Shown here: piece after piece, positions 32,390-41,044 of the stretch
Layout of the letters: the number at the start of each line of letters is the position of its first letter
Numbering within the stretch: position 1 is the first letter of the stretch
Origin: Pseudomonas mediterranea CFBP 5447
GTDB taxonomy: Bacteria > Pseudomonadota > Gammaproteobacteria > Pseudomonadales > Pseudomonadaceae
Direction: 5' to 3'
Length of the DNA stretch: 64,000 bases
NCBI RefSeq assembly: GCF_000774145.1
Contig: NZ_KN322986.1
Coordinates: 186,001 to 250,000, forward strand
Made by a program: the position numbers and the translations under genes
The notes under the pieces: generated by a model
The model's database searches: none
Told to the model about the DNA's origin: nothing
Seen by the model: only the letters and a program-made list of their open reading frames with translations

Positions 32390-33292
32390 TTATTGCACCG
32401 GATCACTCACAGGCCTGGCAAAAATCGCCTTCAGCTCGCTGGTCATCGGGAACTCCAGGTTCAGGCCCTTGGGGGGAATCGGTTTCTGGAACCAGCGCTC
32501 ATAGATGGCGTTGATCTCACCTGACTTGTACAAATCCCCCAGGGTCGCATTGACCAGCGCCAGGAACTGCGGATCGTCCTTGCGCACCATGCAGCTGTAG
32601 ATTTCCCGCGATTGTTCCTCGCCCACCACGACCCATTTGTGTGGGTCGCGGGCCTTGGCTCGTTCGCCATAGAGCAGCGCATCGTCCATGTAGAACGCCG
32701 CCGCCCGGCCGGTCTCGAGCATCTGGAACGCTTCGCCGTGGTCCTTCGCACTGATGACGAACAGGTCGGCCTTGTTGTCCTGGTTGTAGCTCTTGAGGAA
32801 ACGTTCGTTGGTGGTGCCGGCGGTGGTCACCACGTTCTTGCCGCGCAAATCGGCGAAGCTGTGGATGCCACTGTCCCGGGCCGTCAGCAACTGGCCTTTC
32901 ACGTAGATGAAACCGTAGGAAAACGCCACTTGCTTCTGCCGCTCGGCCGTTACCCCGGTGGAGCCACACTCCAGGTCGACAGTGCCGTTCTGCACCAGCG
33001 GGATGCGGGTCTGGGAAGTGACCAGGTTATACTTCACGTCCAGTTGCGGCAGTGCCAGTTGGGTCTTGATCCGCTCGACGATTTTGTTTGCCAGGTCCAC
33101 CGAATAGCCCATCGGTTTGCCGCTGCTGTCACCTATGTAGGAAAACGGCACCGAGGCGTCGCGATATCCCAGAGTGATGCCATGGGTGCTGGCGATTTTC
33201 TCCAGCGTGCCGCCCGGAGGCGCTTGAGTGGCGTGGACAGGGGCGCTCAACAACAGGCTCAGGGTGTAGCCGATCAACGTGATTTTTTGCAT
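32390..33292 (-). CDS. Periplasmic amino-acid-binding protein (GltI-like)
   Basis: A 300-residue exported binding protein. Signal peptide MQKITLIGYTLSLLLSAPVHA (21 residues), then an SBP_bac_3 domain with ITLGYRDASVPFSYIGDSSGKPMGYSVDLANKIVERIK, SQTRIPLVQNGTVDLECGSTG and GKNVVTTAGTTNERFLKSYN. This set matches glutamate/aspartate-type binding proteins (GltI group). No permease genes lie nearby; instead a D-amino-acid dehydrogenase gene sits 23 bases upstream in the same direction, suggesting uptake of an amino acid that the enzyme oxidises. A TTATTCTCCGTTG gap holds the ribosome site (GGAG). Confidence 0.9.
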   Translation of the reverse strand: MQKITLIGYTLSLLLSAPVHATQAPPGGTLEKIASTHGITLGYRDASVPFSYIGDSSGKPMGYSVDLANKIVERIKTQLALPQLDVKYNLVTSQTRIPLVQNGTVDLECGSTGVTAERQKQVAFSYGFIYVKGQLLTARDSGIHSFADLRGKNVVTTAGTTNERFLKSYNQDNKADLFVISAKDHGEAFQMLETGRAAAFYMDDALLYGERAKARDPHKWVVVGEEQSREIYSCMVRKDDPQFLALVNATLGDLYKSGEINAIYERWFQKPIPPKGLNLEFPMTSELKAIFARPVSDPVQ

Positions 33293-33315
33293 TGTTATTC
33301 TCCGTTGCGGGTGGG

Positions 33316-34557
33316 TCAGGCGGCGCGGGGCGTGAGGCCCTGCAAGTCAATGGACGGTGTACGCTGGCGGATCAGTTCGCTGAGCAGGCGAGCGCTGCCG
33401 CACGCCAGGGTGAAGCCCAGTGCCCCATGGCCGAGGTTGAGCCAAAGGTTGCGATAGCCGCTGGCGCCGATCAGCGGCACGCCGCTGGGCGTGGCCGGAC
33501 GCATGCCGGCCCATTCGATGGCGTGCTCGTAATCCCCGGCCAGGGGGAAGGTTTCCCGGGCCTGGCGCTTGATCAGGGCCAGGCGCCGCGGGTCCGGCGT
33601 CGGGTCGAAGCCGACGATATCCACCATCGCCGCGACTCGCAAATGTTCGCCGATTCGCGCATAGACGATCTTGCGGTCATAGTCGGTAATGCTCAGGTCC
33701 GGGGCCCGATGCACTGCGCCAATCGGCACGGTCAGGCTGTAACCCTTGAGCGGATACAGCGGCATTCGCACCCCCGGCAATGCCAGGGCCGCACTGCGGT
33801 GACCGGCAGCAATTACCAGGTTGTCCACCGGCAAGCGCTGCCCGCCCAACTCAATGGCCTGCACCTGCCCATCGGCGTGGCCAATGCTGGTCACCGTCTG
33901 CCCCAACAAGAATTCGCAGCGCCCCGACGCCTGCAGGCGTGCGGCCAGTCGCTGGCAGAAAGCGTGACAATCGGCGACCTCCTCGTCCGGCGTGTAGATC
34001 CCGCCCACCCATGGCATGCCCGCCAGTGCCGGCTCCAGGCTCGCGCACTCGGCGGGCCCTAGCACCTGCTGGTGCACGTTGTCCGCCAGTCGCTGCCGGG
34101 CATGCTGGAAATGGGCGGCATCACGAAACGTCACCAGCTTGCCGTTGCGCCGCCAGCCGAAGCCATCGAGACGATCGTCTTCGCGCCAGTCCTGCAAGGT
34201 GGCCTGGCTCAGCAGCGCCAGGCGCAACAGATGGGCGCCGTTACGCCGGTTGACCGATGTCCGGCACGCCGCGATGAACGCAGCCATCCAGCGCCATTGG
34301 GCAGGGTCCAGGCGGGGCCGCAACCTGAGTGGCGAATCCCCGCGCAACATCCACCCGAGCGCCTGCCAGGGCACCCCGGCGTCAGCCAGGGGAGCGACGT
34401 AGCGATAGGACAATTGGCCGCCGTTGGCAAAACTGGTTTCGCTGCCCAGCGCGTCCCGGGCCTCCACCAGCGTCACGTCGATACCGTCGCGAACCAGTGC
34501 ATAAGCCGTCGCCAACCCGACCACGCCACCGCCGATGATGCACACCCGTTGCCCCAT
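33316..34557 (-). CDS. D-amino-acid dehydrogenase, DadA-like FAD oxidoreductase
   Basis: A 413-residue FAD enzyme of the DadA/glycine-oxidase (DAO) family. The FAD site is MGQRVCIIGGGVVGLATAYALVRDG with the following acidic strand (DVTLVEARDALGSETSFANGG), and the C-terminal half has the typical IEWAGMRPATPSGVPLIGASGYRNLWLNLGHGALGFTLACGSA. It would oxidise a D-amino acid to a keto acid, passing electrons to the membrane chain. The usual dadX racemase is not adjacent, and the partner is a GltI-like binding protein. Divergent from a LysR regulator gene, which probably controls it. Not necessarily the housekeeping DadA. Confidence 0.88.
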   Translation of the reverse strand: MGQRVCIIGGGVVGLATAYALVRDGIDVTLVEARDALGSETSFANGGQLSYRYVAPLADAGVPWQALGWMLRGDSPLRLRPRLDPAQWRWMAAFIAACRTSVNRRNGAHLLRLALLSQATLQDWREDDRLDGFGWRRNGKLVTFRDAAHFQHARQRLADNVHQQVLGPAECASLEPALAGMPWVGGIYTPDEEVADCHAFCQRLAARLQASGRCEFLLGQTVTSIGHADGQVQAIELGGQRLPVDNLVIAAGHRSAALALPGVRMPLYPLKGYSLTVPIGAVHRAPDLSITDYDRKIVYARIGEHLRVAAMVDIVGFDPTPDPRRLALIKRQARETFPLAGDYEHAIEWAGMRPATPSGVPLIGASGYRNLWLNLGHGALGFTLACGSARLLSELIRQRTPSIDLQGLTPRAA

Positions 34558-34662
34558 GTCCGTCTCACATCCGTTTCCGATCAGCTGAGGTTAGGGGCAG
34601 GTGACAGGTTCGGAACAATGAATAAAGATGGGGCACCTATAAACAAAGGTTATGGGGCTGCG

Positions 34663-35580
34663 ATGCGCCTTCGTCACATCGAGATATTCCAGGCCATACG
34701 CCAGGCCGGCTCCATCAGCGGCGCCGCGCAGTTGCTGCACGTTTCCCAGCCGGCGGTGACCAAGGTGCTGCAGCACGCCGAGCAGCAACTGGGATTTGCC
34801 CTGTTCCTGCGGGTGCGTGGCAAGTTGCAGGCCACCCCCGAAGCCCTGGAGCTGGAGCGCGAGGTCGACAAGGTCAGCGAAAGCCTGCAAGGCGTCCGAC
34901 GACTGGCCCAGAGCCTGCGCCGCGAGCCCGGGCATAACCTGCGTATCGGCGCGACCCCGGCCCTGGCCCTGTCACTACTGCCGGCGGCCATTCATCAATG
35001 GACAAGGCGCTACCCGGACATCGTCTGTGAACTGTCCAGCGCCCACAGCCGTGAGCTGGTGCAGAACCTGCTGATGCGCGAGATCGACGTTGCCCTGACC
35101 TTGCAGCCGCCCGATCATCCGGGGCTCAAGGCCCAGGCCCTGGCCAGCGGAGTGCTGGTGGCGCTGGCGCCGAAGGGGCACTGGAGCGATGCGGCGGTGG
35201 GTAAACCGATGTCACTGCAAGAACTGGCCGGCGCGCCGCTGATCGGCTTGTCCAGCGCCGACCCGCTCTCGGCCCGGCTGGACGGCTATCTGGAAGCGGT
35301 GGCCCCCGCACCGCGCATCAGCATCGCGGTGCAGACCTATTCCCTGGCCCGAGCGATGGTGGAATCCGGTGCCGGCATGACGGTGATCGACCCGTTCACG
35401 GCCCTCGGTGCCTCGAAGACCTGCACGGCGATCCGACCGTTGTCGCCACCGCTGCCCATCTCGCTCTACGCCGTGACCCGGGCCAATGAAGCGCCGGTAC
35501 ACACCCTGGGCACCCTGCTGGAGATTTTCGCCAGCCAGGCCCAGGAGCAACTGGATCGGCTGTTCACGTCTACCCGCTAA
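34663..35580 (+). CDS. LysR-family transcriptional regulator
   Basis: A 305-residue LysR regulator. N-terminal winged helix MRLRHIEIFQAIRQAGSISGAAQLLHVSQPAVTKVLQHAEQQLGFALF, with a ligand domain from about residue 90 (LRIGATPALALSLLPAAIHQWTRRYPDI). The ATG at 34663 was chosen as the standard family start; another in-frame ATG at 34618 would add 15 residues. It is divergent from the D-amino-acid dehydrogenase gene with about 105 bases between, the usual geometry for a LysR regulator and its target. Its stop codon overlaps the convergent hemolysin III gene by four bases. Confidence 0.9.
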   Translation: MRLRHIEIFQAIRQAGSISGAAQLLHVSQPAVTKVLQHAEQQLGFALFLRVRGKLQATPEALELEREVDKVSESLQGVRRLAQSLRREPGHNLRIGATPALALSLLPAAIHQWTRRYPDIVCELSSAHSRELVQNLLMREIDVALTLQPPDHPGLKAQALASGVLVALAPKGHWSDAAVGKPMSLQELAGAPLIGLSSADPLSARLDGYLEAVAPAPRISIAVQTYSLARAMVESGAGMTVIDPFTALGASKTCTAIRPLSPPLPISLYAVTRANEAPVHTLGTLLEIFASQAQEQLDRLFTSTR

Positions 35581-36194
35581 AGCACGTAGAACAGGATCGC
35601 CACGAAGTGCAGCAGGCTGCCGGCGATCACAAACAGATGCCAGATGCCATGGGCGTGGCGCAGTCGCTTATCGAGGGCGAAGAAAATGATGCCCACGGTG
35701 TACAACACCCCGCCCGAGGCCAGCCAGGCGAAACCGGTGCTGCCCAGGGCCGCCAGCAGCGGCTTGACCGCCACCAGCACGATCCAGCCCATCACGGCGT
35801 AGATCACGATCGACAGGATCCGTGCTTCGGACCGCGGCTTGATCTCTTGCAAGATGCCGATCAACGCCAGCCCCCAGACGATCCCGAACAACGTCCAGCC
35901 CCAAGGCCCACGCAGGGTCACCAGGCAGAACGGCGTGTAGCTGCCGGCGATCAGCAGGTAGATCGAAAAATGATCGACCTTCTGCATGATCGCTTTTTTG
36001 CGCCCGCGCACACTGTGATAGACCGTCGAGGCGCTGTACAGCACCAGCAGGGTAAACCCGTAGATCGCCACGCTGACGATCTTCCACGGATCGCCGGCCA
36101 GCCCGGCGAGCACCACCAGCCACACCCCGCCGATAAACGCCGCGATCGCCCCGACCAGGTGGGTCCAGGCGTTCAGTCGTTCGCCGTGATACAT
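35577..36194 (-). CDS. Hemolysin III / YqfA family membrane protein
   Basis: A 205-residue inner-membrane protein with seven hydrophobic segments and the family histidines: ERLNAWTHLVGAIAA near the N-terminus, LYSASTVYHSVRGRKKAIMQKVDHFSIYLLIAGSYTPF in the middle, and HGIWHLFVIAGSLLHFVAIL at the C-terminus. These His/Asp residues match the zinc-site pattern of the PAQR-like hydrolase fold. The family name comes from a Bacillus hemolysin, but most bacterial members are not toxins; YqfA-like proteins act in membrane homeostasis. It overlaps the LysR gene by four bases tail to tail. Confidence 0.9.
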   Translation of the reverse strand: MYHGERLNAWTHLVGAIAAFIGGVWLVVLAGLAGDPWKIVSVAIYGFTLLVLYSASTVYHSVRGRKKAIMQKVDHFSIYLLIAGSYTPFCLVTLRGPWGWTLFGIVWGLALIGILQEIKPRSEARILSIVIYAVMGWIVLVAVKPLLAALGSTGFAWLASGGVLYTVGIIFFALDKRLRHAHGIWHLFVIAGSLLHFVAILFYVL

Positions 36195-36290
36195 CGATTC
36201 CTACCCCTCCATGATGAAACAGCCGCCAAGGCTCAGGCCTGCGGCGCAAAAGTGCAATGGTTTGCAGCACTCGTCGATCCATCAATCATC

Positions 36291-36438
36291 TGTGGGGAGG
36301 GGATTTAGCGAAACGTCGCACCGCCCCGCTGGGGCGTGTAGCGGCCCTAAACTCTGTATCGCGACTCAACCCCCATGGCGAGCGCTTCGCACTCGAACGG
36401 GGATAAATCCCCTCGCCACAGCAAGCTCCCTCGCCACA
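36291..36438. repeat. Inverted repeat of the GCGAGGGGATTTATCCCC family, extended
   Basis: TGTGGGGAGGGGATTTA on the left faces GGATAAATCCCCTCGCCACA on the right, with a second partial arm (GCTCCCTCGCCACAGG) at 36425-36440. It fills the gap between the hemolysin III and mdcR promoters; nothing else was seen in 36195-36502. Confidence 0.75.
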
Positions 36439-36502
36439 GGAAATCTCCTTTGCATCAGGTCGATTGAGGCACAATCGGATGACACGAATGAGAGCCCGCC
36501 CC

Positions 36503-37423
36503 ATGCTGATCGACGAAGAATTGACCCTGAAGAAACTCGAGGTGTTCCTGGCCTTCATGCGCACCGGCAACCTGGCGCGGGCGGCGGCGGAGTTGCAGAC
36601 CAGCAACGTCAGTGTGCACCGGGCCATTCATTCGCTGGAAAGCGCCCTGCGCTGCCCGCTGTTCAAGCATGAAGGCCGCAACCTCACACCGCTGGAAAGC
36701 GCCTATGTGCTGGAAGAACGCGCGCAGAAGCTGATCCAGGACGTGGTCGAAAGCGTACGCCTGACCCGCGAGGCCGCCGGGTTCTCCGCCGAGCGCTTCA
36801 AGTTGGGCTCGCTGTACTCGCTGACGGTCAAGACCGTGCCGCAATTGATCATGGGCCTGAAGATCCGCCGCAGCGAACTCAACATCGACCTGATCATGGG
36901 CTCGAACATCGACCTGCTGTACAAGCTCAAGAACATGGAAGTCGATGCGATCCTGGTGTCCCTGGACGACAGCGTCAACGACCCGGACTGCGAGCAGATC
37001 GCCCTGTTTTCCGACGATATCTTCCTCGCCACGCCGGCCGACTCACCGTTTGCTCAACGCAGCGAAGTCGACCTGGCCGAAGTCCGTGACGAGACGTTCA
37101 TCACCCTGACTCAGGGCTTCGCCACTCATCAGGACGGGGTGCGGGTATTCAGGCAGGCGGGGTTCGAGCCGAAAGTGGCGATGCAGGTCAACGACATCTT
37201 CACCCTGCTGAGCATGGTCAGCTCCGGGGTGGGTTATGCGTTGCTGCCGGGCAGAATTGCGGCGGTGTACGAGAACCGGGTGAAACTGATCCCGCTGCAG
37301 GAGAAATATCGTTTGCAGCAGCACATCGGCGTGGTGTTCCTCAAGGCCAAGGAGCGCGATCCGAACCTGCTGGCGTTATTGGCCGAATGCCGGATGTATG
37401 CCAATCGCCAAGCCATCCCATGA
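36503..37423 (+). CDS. mdcR: LysR-family regulator of malonate catabolism
   Basis: A 306-residue LysR regulator. The DNA-binding helix is LTLKKLEVFLAFMRTGNLARAAAELQTSNVSVHRAIHSLESALRCPLF; the serine-rich TSNVSVHRAIHSLE recognition helix resembles MdcR proteins of other pseudomonads. It converges with the mdc-mad operon (its 3' end is 53 bases from the end of madM), the same placement I recall for mdcR in other Pseudomonas. The ATG at 36503 fits family starts, while the longer frame adds 13 residues. Target and inducer (malonate or malonyl groups) are inferred from location. Confidence 0.85.
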   Translation: MLIDEELTLKKLEVFLAFMRTGNLARAAAELQTSNVSVHRAIHSLESALRCPLFKHEGRNLTPLESAYVLEERAQKLIQDVVESVRLTREAAGFSAERFKLGSLYSLTVKTVPQLIMGLKIRRSELNIDLIMGSNIDLLYKLKNMEVDAILVSLDDSVNDPDCEQIALFSDDIFLATPADSPFAQRSEVDLAEVRDETFITLTQGFATHQDGVRVFRQAGFEPKVAMQVNDIFTLLSMVSSGVGYALLPGRIAAVYENRVKLIPLQEKYRLQQHIGVVFLKAKERDPNLLALLAECRMYANRQAIP

Positions 37424-37424
37424 T

Positions 37425-37449
37425 CGTCCCCACGCTCTGCGTGGGGACG
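37425..37449. terminator. Hairpin between convergent mdcR and madM
   Basis: A perfect 11-bp stem CGTCCCCACGC / GCGTGGGGACG with a 3-base loop starts one base after the mdcR stop. No T-run follows, so termination efficiency is uncertain. The sequence belongs to the CCCACGCTCTGCGTGGG repeat family also found at 63850-63955. Confidence 0.6.
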
Positions 37450-37476
37450 CGGTCCGGGGCCACTGCAGCCTGCAAA

Positions 37477-38241
37477 CTAGCCCAGCAACCCACGCATGAT
37501 CAGGAACAACACCGAAGGCCCCAGCAAACACCCCAGCGCGGTATAGAACGCCGCCGTCAGGCAACCATACGGCACCAGCTTCGGATCGGTCGCCGCCAAC
37601 CCGCCGGCCACGCCACTGGAAGTGCCCATCAACCCACCGAAGATCACCGCACTGCGTGGGTTGTTGAGACCAATCGCCGGTGCTACGAAAGGCGTCGCCA
37701 CCATTACCAGGATCGCCTTGATCAACCCTGCGGCAATGGACAGCGCCATCACCTCGGAACTGGCGCCAATGGCCGCTCCGGTGACCGGTCCGACGATGTA
37801 CGTGACCGCCCCGGCGCCAATGGTAGTCAGGCTCACTGCATCGGCGTATCCGAAAGCCATCGCCACACCCACGCCGGCAATGAACGAGGTGCCCACGCCG
37901 ACAAACAGCGCCACCACTCCGACGAAACCGGCGCGCTTGAGCTCCTCGACACTCACTCCAAACGCCGTGGCGACAATGGCAAAGTCCCGCAGCATGGCGC
38001 CGCCCAGCAAGCCGATTCCGGAAAGCAGTGGAATGTCCACCACCCCCTTCTGCCCACCGGTCATCGCCCCACCGATGTACGACAGTATCAGCCCCAGCAG
38101 AATCGCGATGGCCGAACCGTGCAGACGGCCCTTGGTGAACGTGTTGCTGATCCAGTACGAGACCCACATGGTGATGCCGACAACCGCAAAACCACTGATC
38201 AGGCCATAGCCGGTAATTACTTTCATCATTGATTCGTACAT
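37477..38241 (-). CDS. madM: Malonate transporter, MadM subunit
   Basis: A 254-residue, highly hydrophobic inner-membrane protein with about eight helices (MMKVITGYGLISGFAVVGITMWVSYWIS, GLGGMLRDFAIVATAFGVSVEELKRAG, GAGAVTYIVGPVTGAAIGASSEVMAL). It matches the MadM half of the two-subunit malonate:cation symporter. The start is ATG 38241, five bases after the madL stop codon; a GTG three codons upstream is possible. It is the last gene of the mdc operon. Confidence 0.93.
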   Translation of the reverse strand: MYESMMKVITGYGLISGFAVVGITMWVSYWISNTFTKGRLHGSAIAILLGLILSYIGGAMTGGQKGVVDIPLLSGIGLLGGAMLRDFAIVATAFGVSVEELKRAGFVGVVALFVGVGTSFIAGVGVAMAFGYADAVSLTTIGAGAVTYIVGPVTGAAIGASSEVMALSIAAGLIKAILVMVATPFVAPAIGLNNPRSAVIFGGLMGTSSGVAGGLAATDPKLVPYGCLTAAFYTALGCLLGPSVLFLIMRGLLG

Positions 38242-38246
38242 GGCGA

Positions 38247-38639
38247 TCACCCTGCCGTCTTCACGGAAACGTCGGCTTCAGGCCCTTTGTTGCCGATGCG
38301 CACCAACACCGGCACCAACGCAAAGGCAATCACCACCGCCAGGGTCCCGGCCAGAATCGCCATCGGCCCGCCCTTGAGGGCGCCATAGACGTTTTGCTGG
38401 GCCGCCATGGCAACCACGATGGGAATGTAGATCGCACTCCAGAATTCCACGCCGGCTTCGGATTTGCCCTTGAACAGACCGCGCTTGTTCAAATAACTGC
38501 CCAGGCCGATCAACAGCAGCATCGCAATGCCGACGCCGCCGACATTAGCCGGCACGCCGATCAGTTTGCCCAGCAGCTCACCGATGAAAATACCCGCCAG
38601 GGTACAAAAGGCCAGAAACGCCACACCGTAAATAATCAT
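38247..38639 (-). CDS. madL: Malonate transporter, MadL subunit
   Basis: A 130-residue membrane protein with four helices. It starts MIIYGVAFLAFCTLAGIFIG and ends with a charged tail. MadL and MadM together form the malonate carrier. The ATG at 38639 was chosen since the upstream extension of the frame is a polar, non-family stretch. It follows mdcH by 67 bases and precedes madM by five. Confidence 0.93.
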   Translation of the reverse strand: MIIYGVAFLAFCTLAGIFIGELLGKLIGVPANVGGVGIAMLLLIGLGSYLNKRGLFKGKSEAGVEFWSAIYIPIVVAMAAQQNVYGALKGGPMAILAGTLAVVIAFALVPVLVRIGNKGPEADVSVKTAG

Positions 38640-38706
38640 TGTCGTAGTCCTCAAAGTGCATCGTCGAAGTTGTTGTTTTTGTGCTTCGCCAGCTTGAGTC
38701 GGTGAT

Positions 38707-39627
38707 CTAGGGTTGGCGGCTTCCCTCCTCTGCGAGCAGCGCTTGCAGGGTATCGAGCCGGGCACCGTCGAAGGCCATGACAGTGCCCTGCTCGAACACC
38801 CGGCGTGCCAGCCCGGTCAACACCGCACCGGGTGGCAGCTCGATCTGCAAGCGCACGCCGCGCTCATAGGCACTTTGCACCGTGCCGCGCCAATCGACGA
38901 CGCGGCACATGTTGAAAGCCAGGTCGTCGCGCAAGGCGTCGGGCTTTGTCATTGGCCGGGCGCGACTGCCGCTGAGATAACCCAATGCCGGGGCTTGCAA
39001 CGGTACGTCGGCAAAGGCCTCGGCCAATGTTCGCGCCGGCCTCTCCAGCAACGGGCAATGGGACGGCACGCTCACCGCCAGGCGACATGCCTTGCCGGCG
39101 CCCTGGAGGCGTGCGCGGCTGGCAACGACCGCCATGGCCTCGTCGCTGCCGGCAATGATCACTTGGTGATCGGCATTGATGTTGGCCAGGTAGACCGGCG
39201 CTGCATCGCTGTGCACCTGGGCCAGCAACCCTTCCACGACGGCGAGGTCCAGGCCTATGATCGCGGTCATGCCGTAACCTTGTGGATAAGCCTGCTGCAT
39301 CAGTTCGCCACGCAGGCTGACCAGTCGCAACGCATCCTCGAACCCCAGCGCCCCCGCCACCACCGCGGCCGGATACGCGCCGATGGACAGCCCCGCCACG
39401 TAGTCCGGCGCCGGGGCTTGTTCCAGCAGGCAGCGTGACGCCGCCACACCGGCGATCAACAGGCACAACTGCACGGCGCGGGTCGATTGCAAGGCCTCGG
39501 CGCTGTCCAGTTGCAGTACGTCTTCACCGAGCACATCGCTCGCCTCGGCCAACACGTACGGCGCCAGGCCATGGAGCATGCCCGTCCGCTGCGCACCCTG
39601 GCCGGGAAACACCAGGAGGCTGCTCAT
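38707..39627 (-). CDS. mdcH: Malonate decarboxylase, malonyl-CoA-ACP transacylase (epsilon)
   Basis: A 306-residue acyltransferase of the FabD fold that loads malonyl from malonyl-CoA onto the MdcC carrier to start the cycle. Nucleophile Ser81 lies in VAGLSIGAYPAA; other motifs are LVFPGQGAQRTGM at the N-terminus, RGELMQQAYP and VSVPSHCPLLE with its histidine. Its ATG overlaps the mdcG stop by four bases (ATGA type), indicating translational coupling. Confidence 0.94.
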   Translation of the reverse strand: MSSLLVFPGQGAQRTGMLHGLAPYVLAEASDVLGEDVLQLDSAEALQSTRAVQLCLLIAGVAASRCLLEQAPAPDYVAGLSIGAYPAAVVAGALGFEDALRLVSLRGELMQQAYPQGYGMTAIIGLDLAVVEGLLAQVHSDAAPVYLANINADHQVIIAGSDEAMAVVASRARLQGAGKACRLAVSVPSHCPLLERPARTLAEAFADVPLQAPALGYLSGSRARPMTKPDALRDDLAFNMCRVVDWRGTVQSAYERGVRLQIELPPGAVLTGLARRVFEQGTVMAFDGARLDTLQALLAEEGSRQP

Positions 39628-40244
39628 GCGACTTGCTCCAGCGACGACTGCCAGGGATTGCTCACCAGCCGAGCCTGGATGTCATCCTTGAGCAGGACCC
39701 GGCGTGACGAACCCGCCCATTCGCGCAGGGCCACAGCGCCGAATGGGGTCTGCAACTGCATGTCCACGGCGCACACCGAACCATCCAGTTGCGCCAGCAA
39801 GTCCCTGGCCTGATTGCGATCCATCAGCTGTGGCGTGCGCAGAATCAGGTCCAGGTCGCTGCACTCATGCAATGCCTCGATGCCGCTGGCGAGTTCGAAC
39901 CCGGCGCTGCCGCTGATGCCCCAGGTCCAGCCGCAGGCGTCGAGCATCGGCCGCAGGCGAGACAGCACCTGCAGGGCCGGCAAATCCCGCTGGCAGTCGA
40001 TGTGGCACAGGTCTTCCGGGCGCACCCGACGCTGGATCGCCGAGCGCGGCATCAACGCGGCGTAGCGCTGCTCCCGAGTCCGGCCACGAACGCCCACCGC
40101 CACCTGTCCCGGCGCCGTCAGCGCCCGTCGCACCACCACCGGTTGCCCGAGGCCGAGGGCCTGCACAGCCCACGCCGGCGCATCCAAAGTCAAATACTGC
40201 GGGGTCATCCCCCACAGCAGGTCGTGGGCCAGGAAGGTGCTCAC
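39624..40244 (-). CDS. mdcG: Malonate decarboxylase holo-ACP synthase / phosphoribosyl-dephospho-CoA transferase
   Basis: A 206-residue nucleotidyltransferase-type enzyme that attaches the 2'-(5''-phosphoribosyl)-3'-dephospho-CoA prosthetic group to the MdcC serine. The catalytic pattern is GSAGFELASGIEALHECSDLDLILR (GSxG...DxD), with HDLLW near the N-terminus. The start is a GTG at 40244 that overlaps the mdcE TGA by four bases; an in-frame GTG one codon upstream is equally possible. Any longer frame runs into mdcE. A GTG start is unusual among its operon mates, which use ATG. Confidence 0.92.
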   Translation of the reverse strand: MSTFLAHDLLWGMTPQYLTLDAPAWAVQALGLGQPVVVRRALTAPGQVAVGVRGRTREQRYAALMPRSAIQRRVRPEDLCHIDCQRDLPALQVLSRLRPMLDACGWTWGISGSAGFELASGIEALHECSDLDLILRTPQLMDRNQARDLLAQLDGSVCAVDMQLQTPFGAVALREWAGSSRRVLLKDDIQARLVSNPWQSSLEQVA

Positions 40245-41044
40245 CACTGCGCACTCAGCAACTGACGAACATGGCTGGACGCGGCCCGATGGGGCGCGCC
40301 CAGGCGACTGCTCAAGTTCCGAGGCGCACCGGCCACGTCGTTGATCGCCTGTTGCAGGCAGTGGCTGACCCGGGCCAGATCGTTCGCCGATGGCTGTTCG
40401 ATCTGCTCCACCGACAGGGTTTCCCACAGCAGCCCCAGACTGGCATAGCTGTCGATGTCATAGGCCATCGGCGGCACGCTGGCGGCCAGGGCTTCGAGCT
40501 CTTCGATGCTGCGCAGGGTCACCCGCGCCGCCGAGGCCTTGCCCATGGCGTGGACCATCACCCCGGGATCGCGCAGTGCAATCAGTCGGTTGGCCTGGTA
40601 GCCGTGGGCCAGGAAGGCCCCGGACATCGCCTTGCCCACCAGCAAGCCGATCACCGGGTGACCGGCCAATCGGGCACGGGCGTAACTGTCCGCCGCACCG
40701 GCCAGCGCCTGATGGATGCCCAGGGCTTCTTCCCGGCGACCATAAGCCTGGCTGGGCACATCGACGATGGCGATCAGCGCACGCTTGGCGGACGCCTCAC
40801 GGTCAGCCTCGATGGCGTCATCCACCGCCTTGGCCAGGCCCCAGCCCTCCAGCAGGCCGACCTCACCGTTGCGCGCTCGGGGAAAACGATTATCGGGATC
40901 GGCCACCACCGCCAACAGGCGCACGGTCTGCCCGCTCAAGCTGGCGTCGGCGACTTTCACCGAAGCGGGCAATCCTGCCAGCGGCTCGGCGCCACCACTC
41001 AAGGCTTCGAACCAGCGCAAGCCTCTCAATGAATACGAACTCAT
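40241..41044 (-). CDS. mdcE: Malonate decarboxylase gamma subunit (co-decarboxylase)
   Basis: A 267-residue subunit related to the carboxyltransferase fold of acetyl-CoA carboxylase. It pairs with MdcD to decarboxylate malonyl-S-ACP to acetyl-S-ACP and CO2. Features include RLLAVVADPDNRFPRARNGEVGLLEGWGLAKAVDD, ALIAIVDVPSQAYGRREEALGIHQALAGAADSYARARLAGHPVIGLLVGKAMSGAFLAHG, and AMGKASAARVTLRSIEELEALA. The ATG overlaps the mdcD stop codon by four bases. Confidence 0.95.
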   Translation of the reverse strand: MSSYSLRGLRWFEALSGGAEPLAGLPASVKVADASLSGQTVRLLAVVADPDNRFPRARNGEVGLLEGWGLAKAVDDAIEADREASAKRALIAIVDVPSQAYGRREEALGIHQALAGAADSYARARLAGHPVIGLLVGKAMSGAFLAHGYQANRLIALRDPGVMVHAMGKASAARVTLRSIEELEALAASVPPMAYDIDSYASLGLLWETLSVEQIEQPSANDLARVSHCLQQAINDVAGAPRNLSSRLGAPHRAASSHVRQLLSAQW

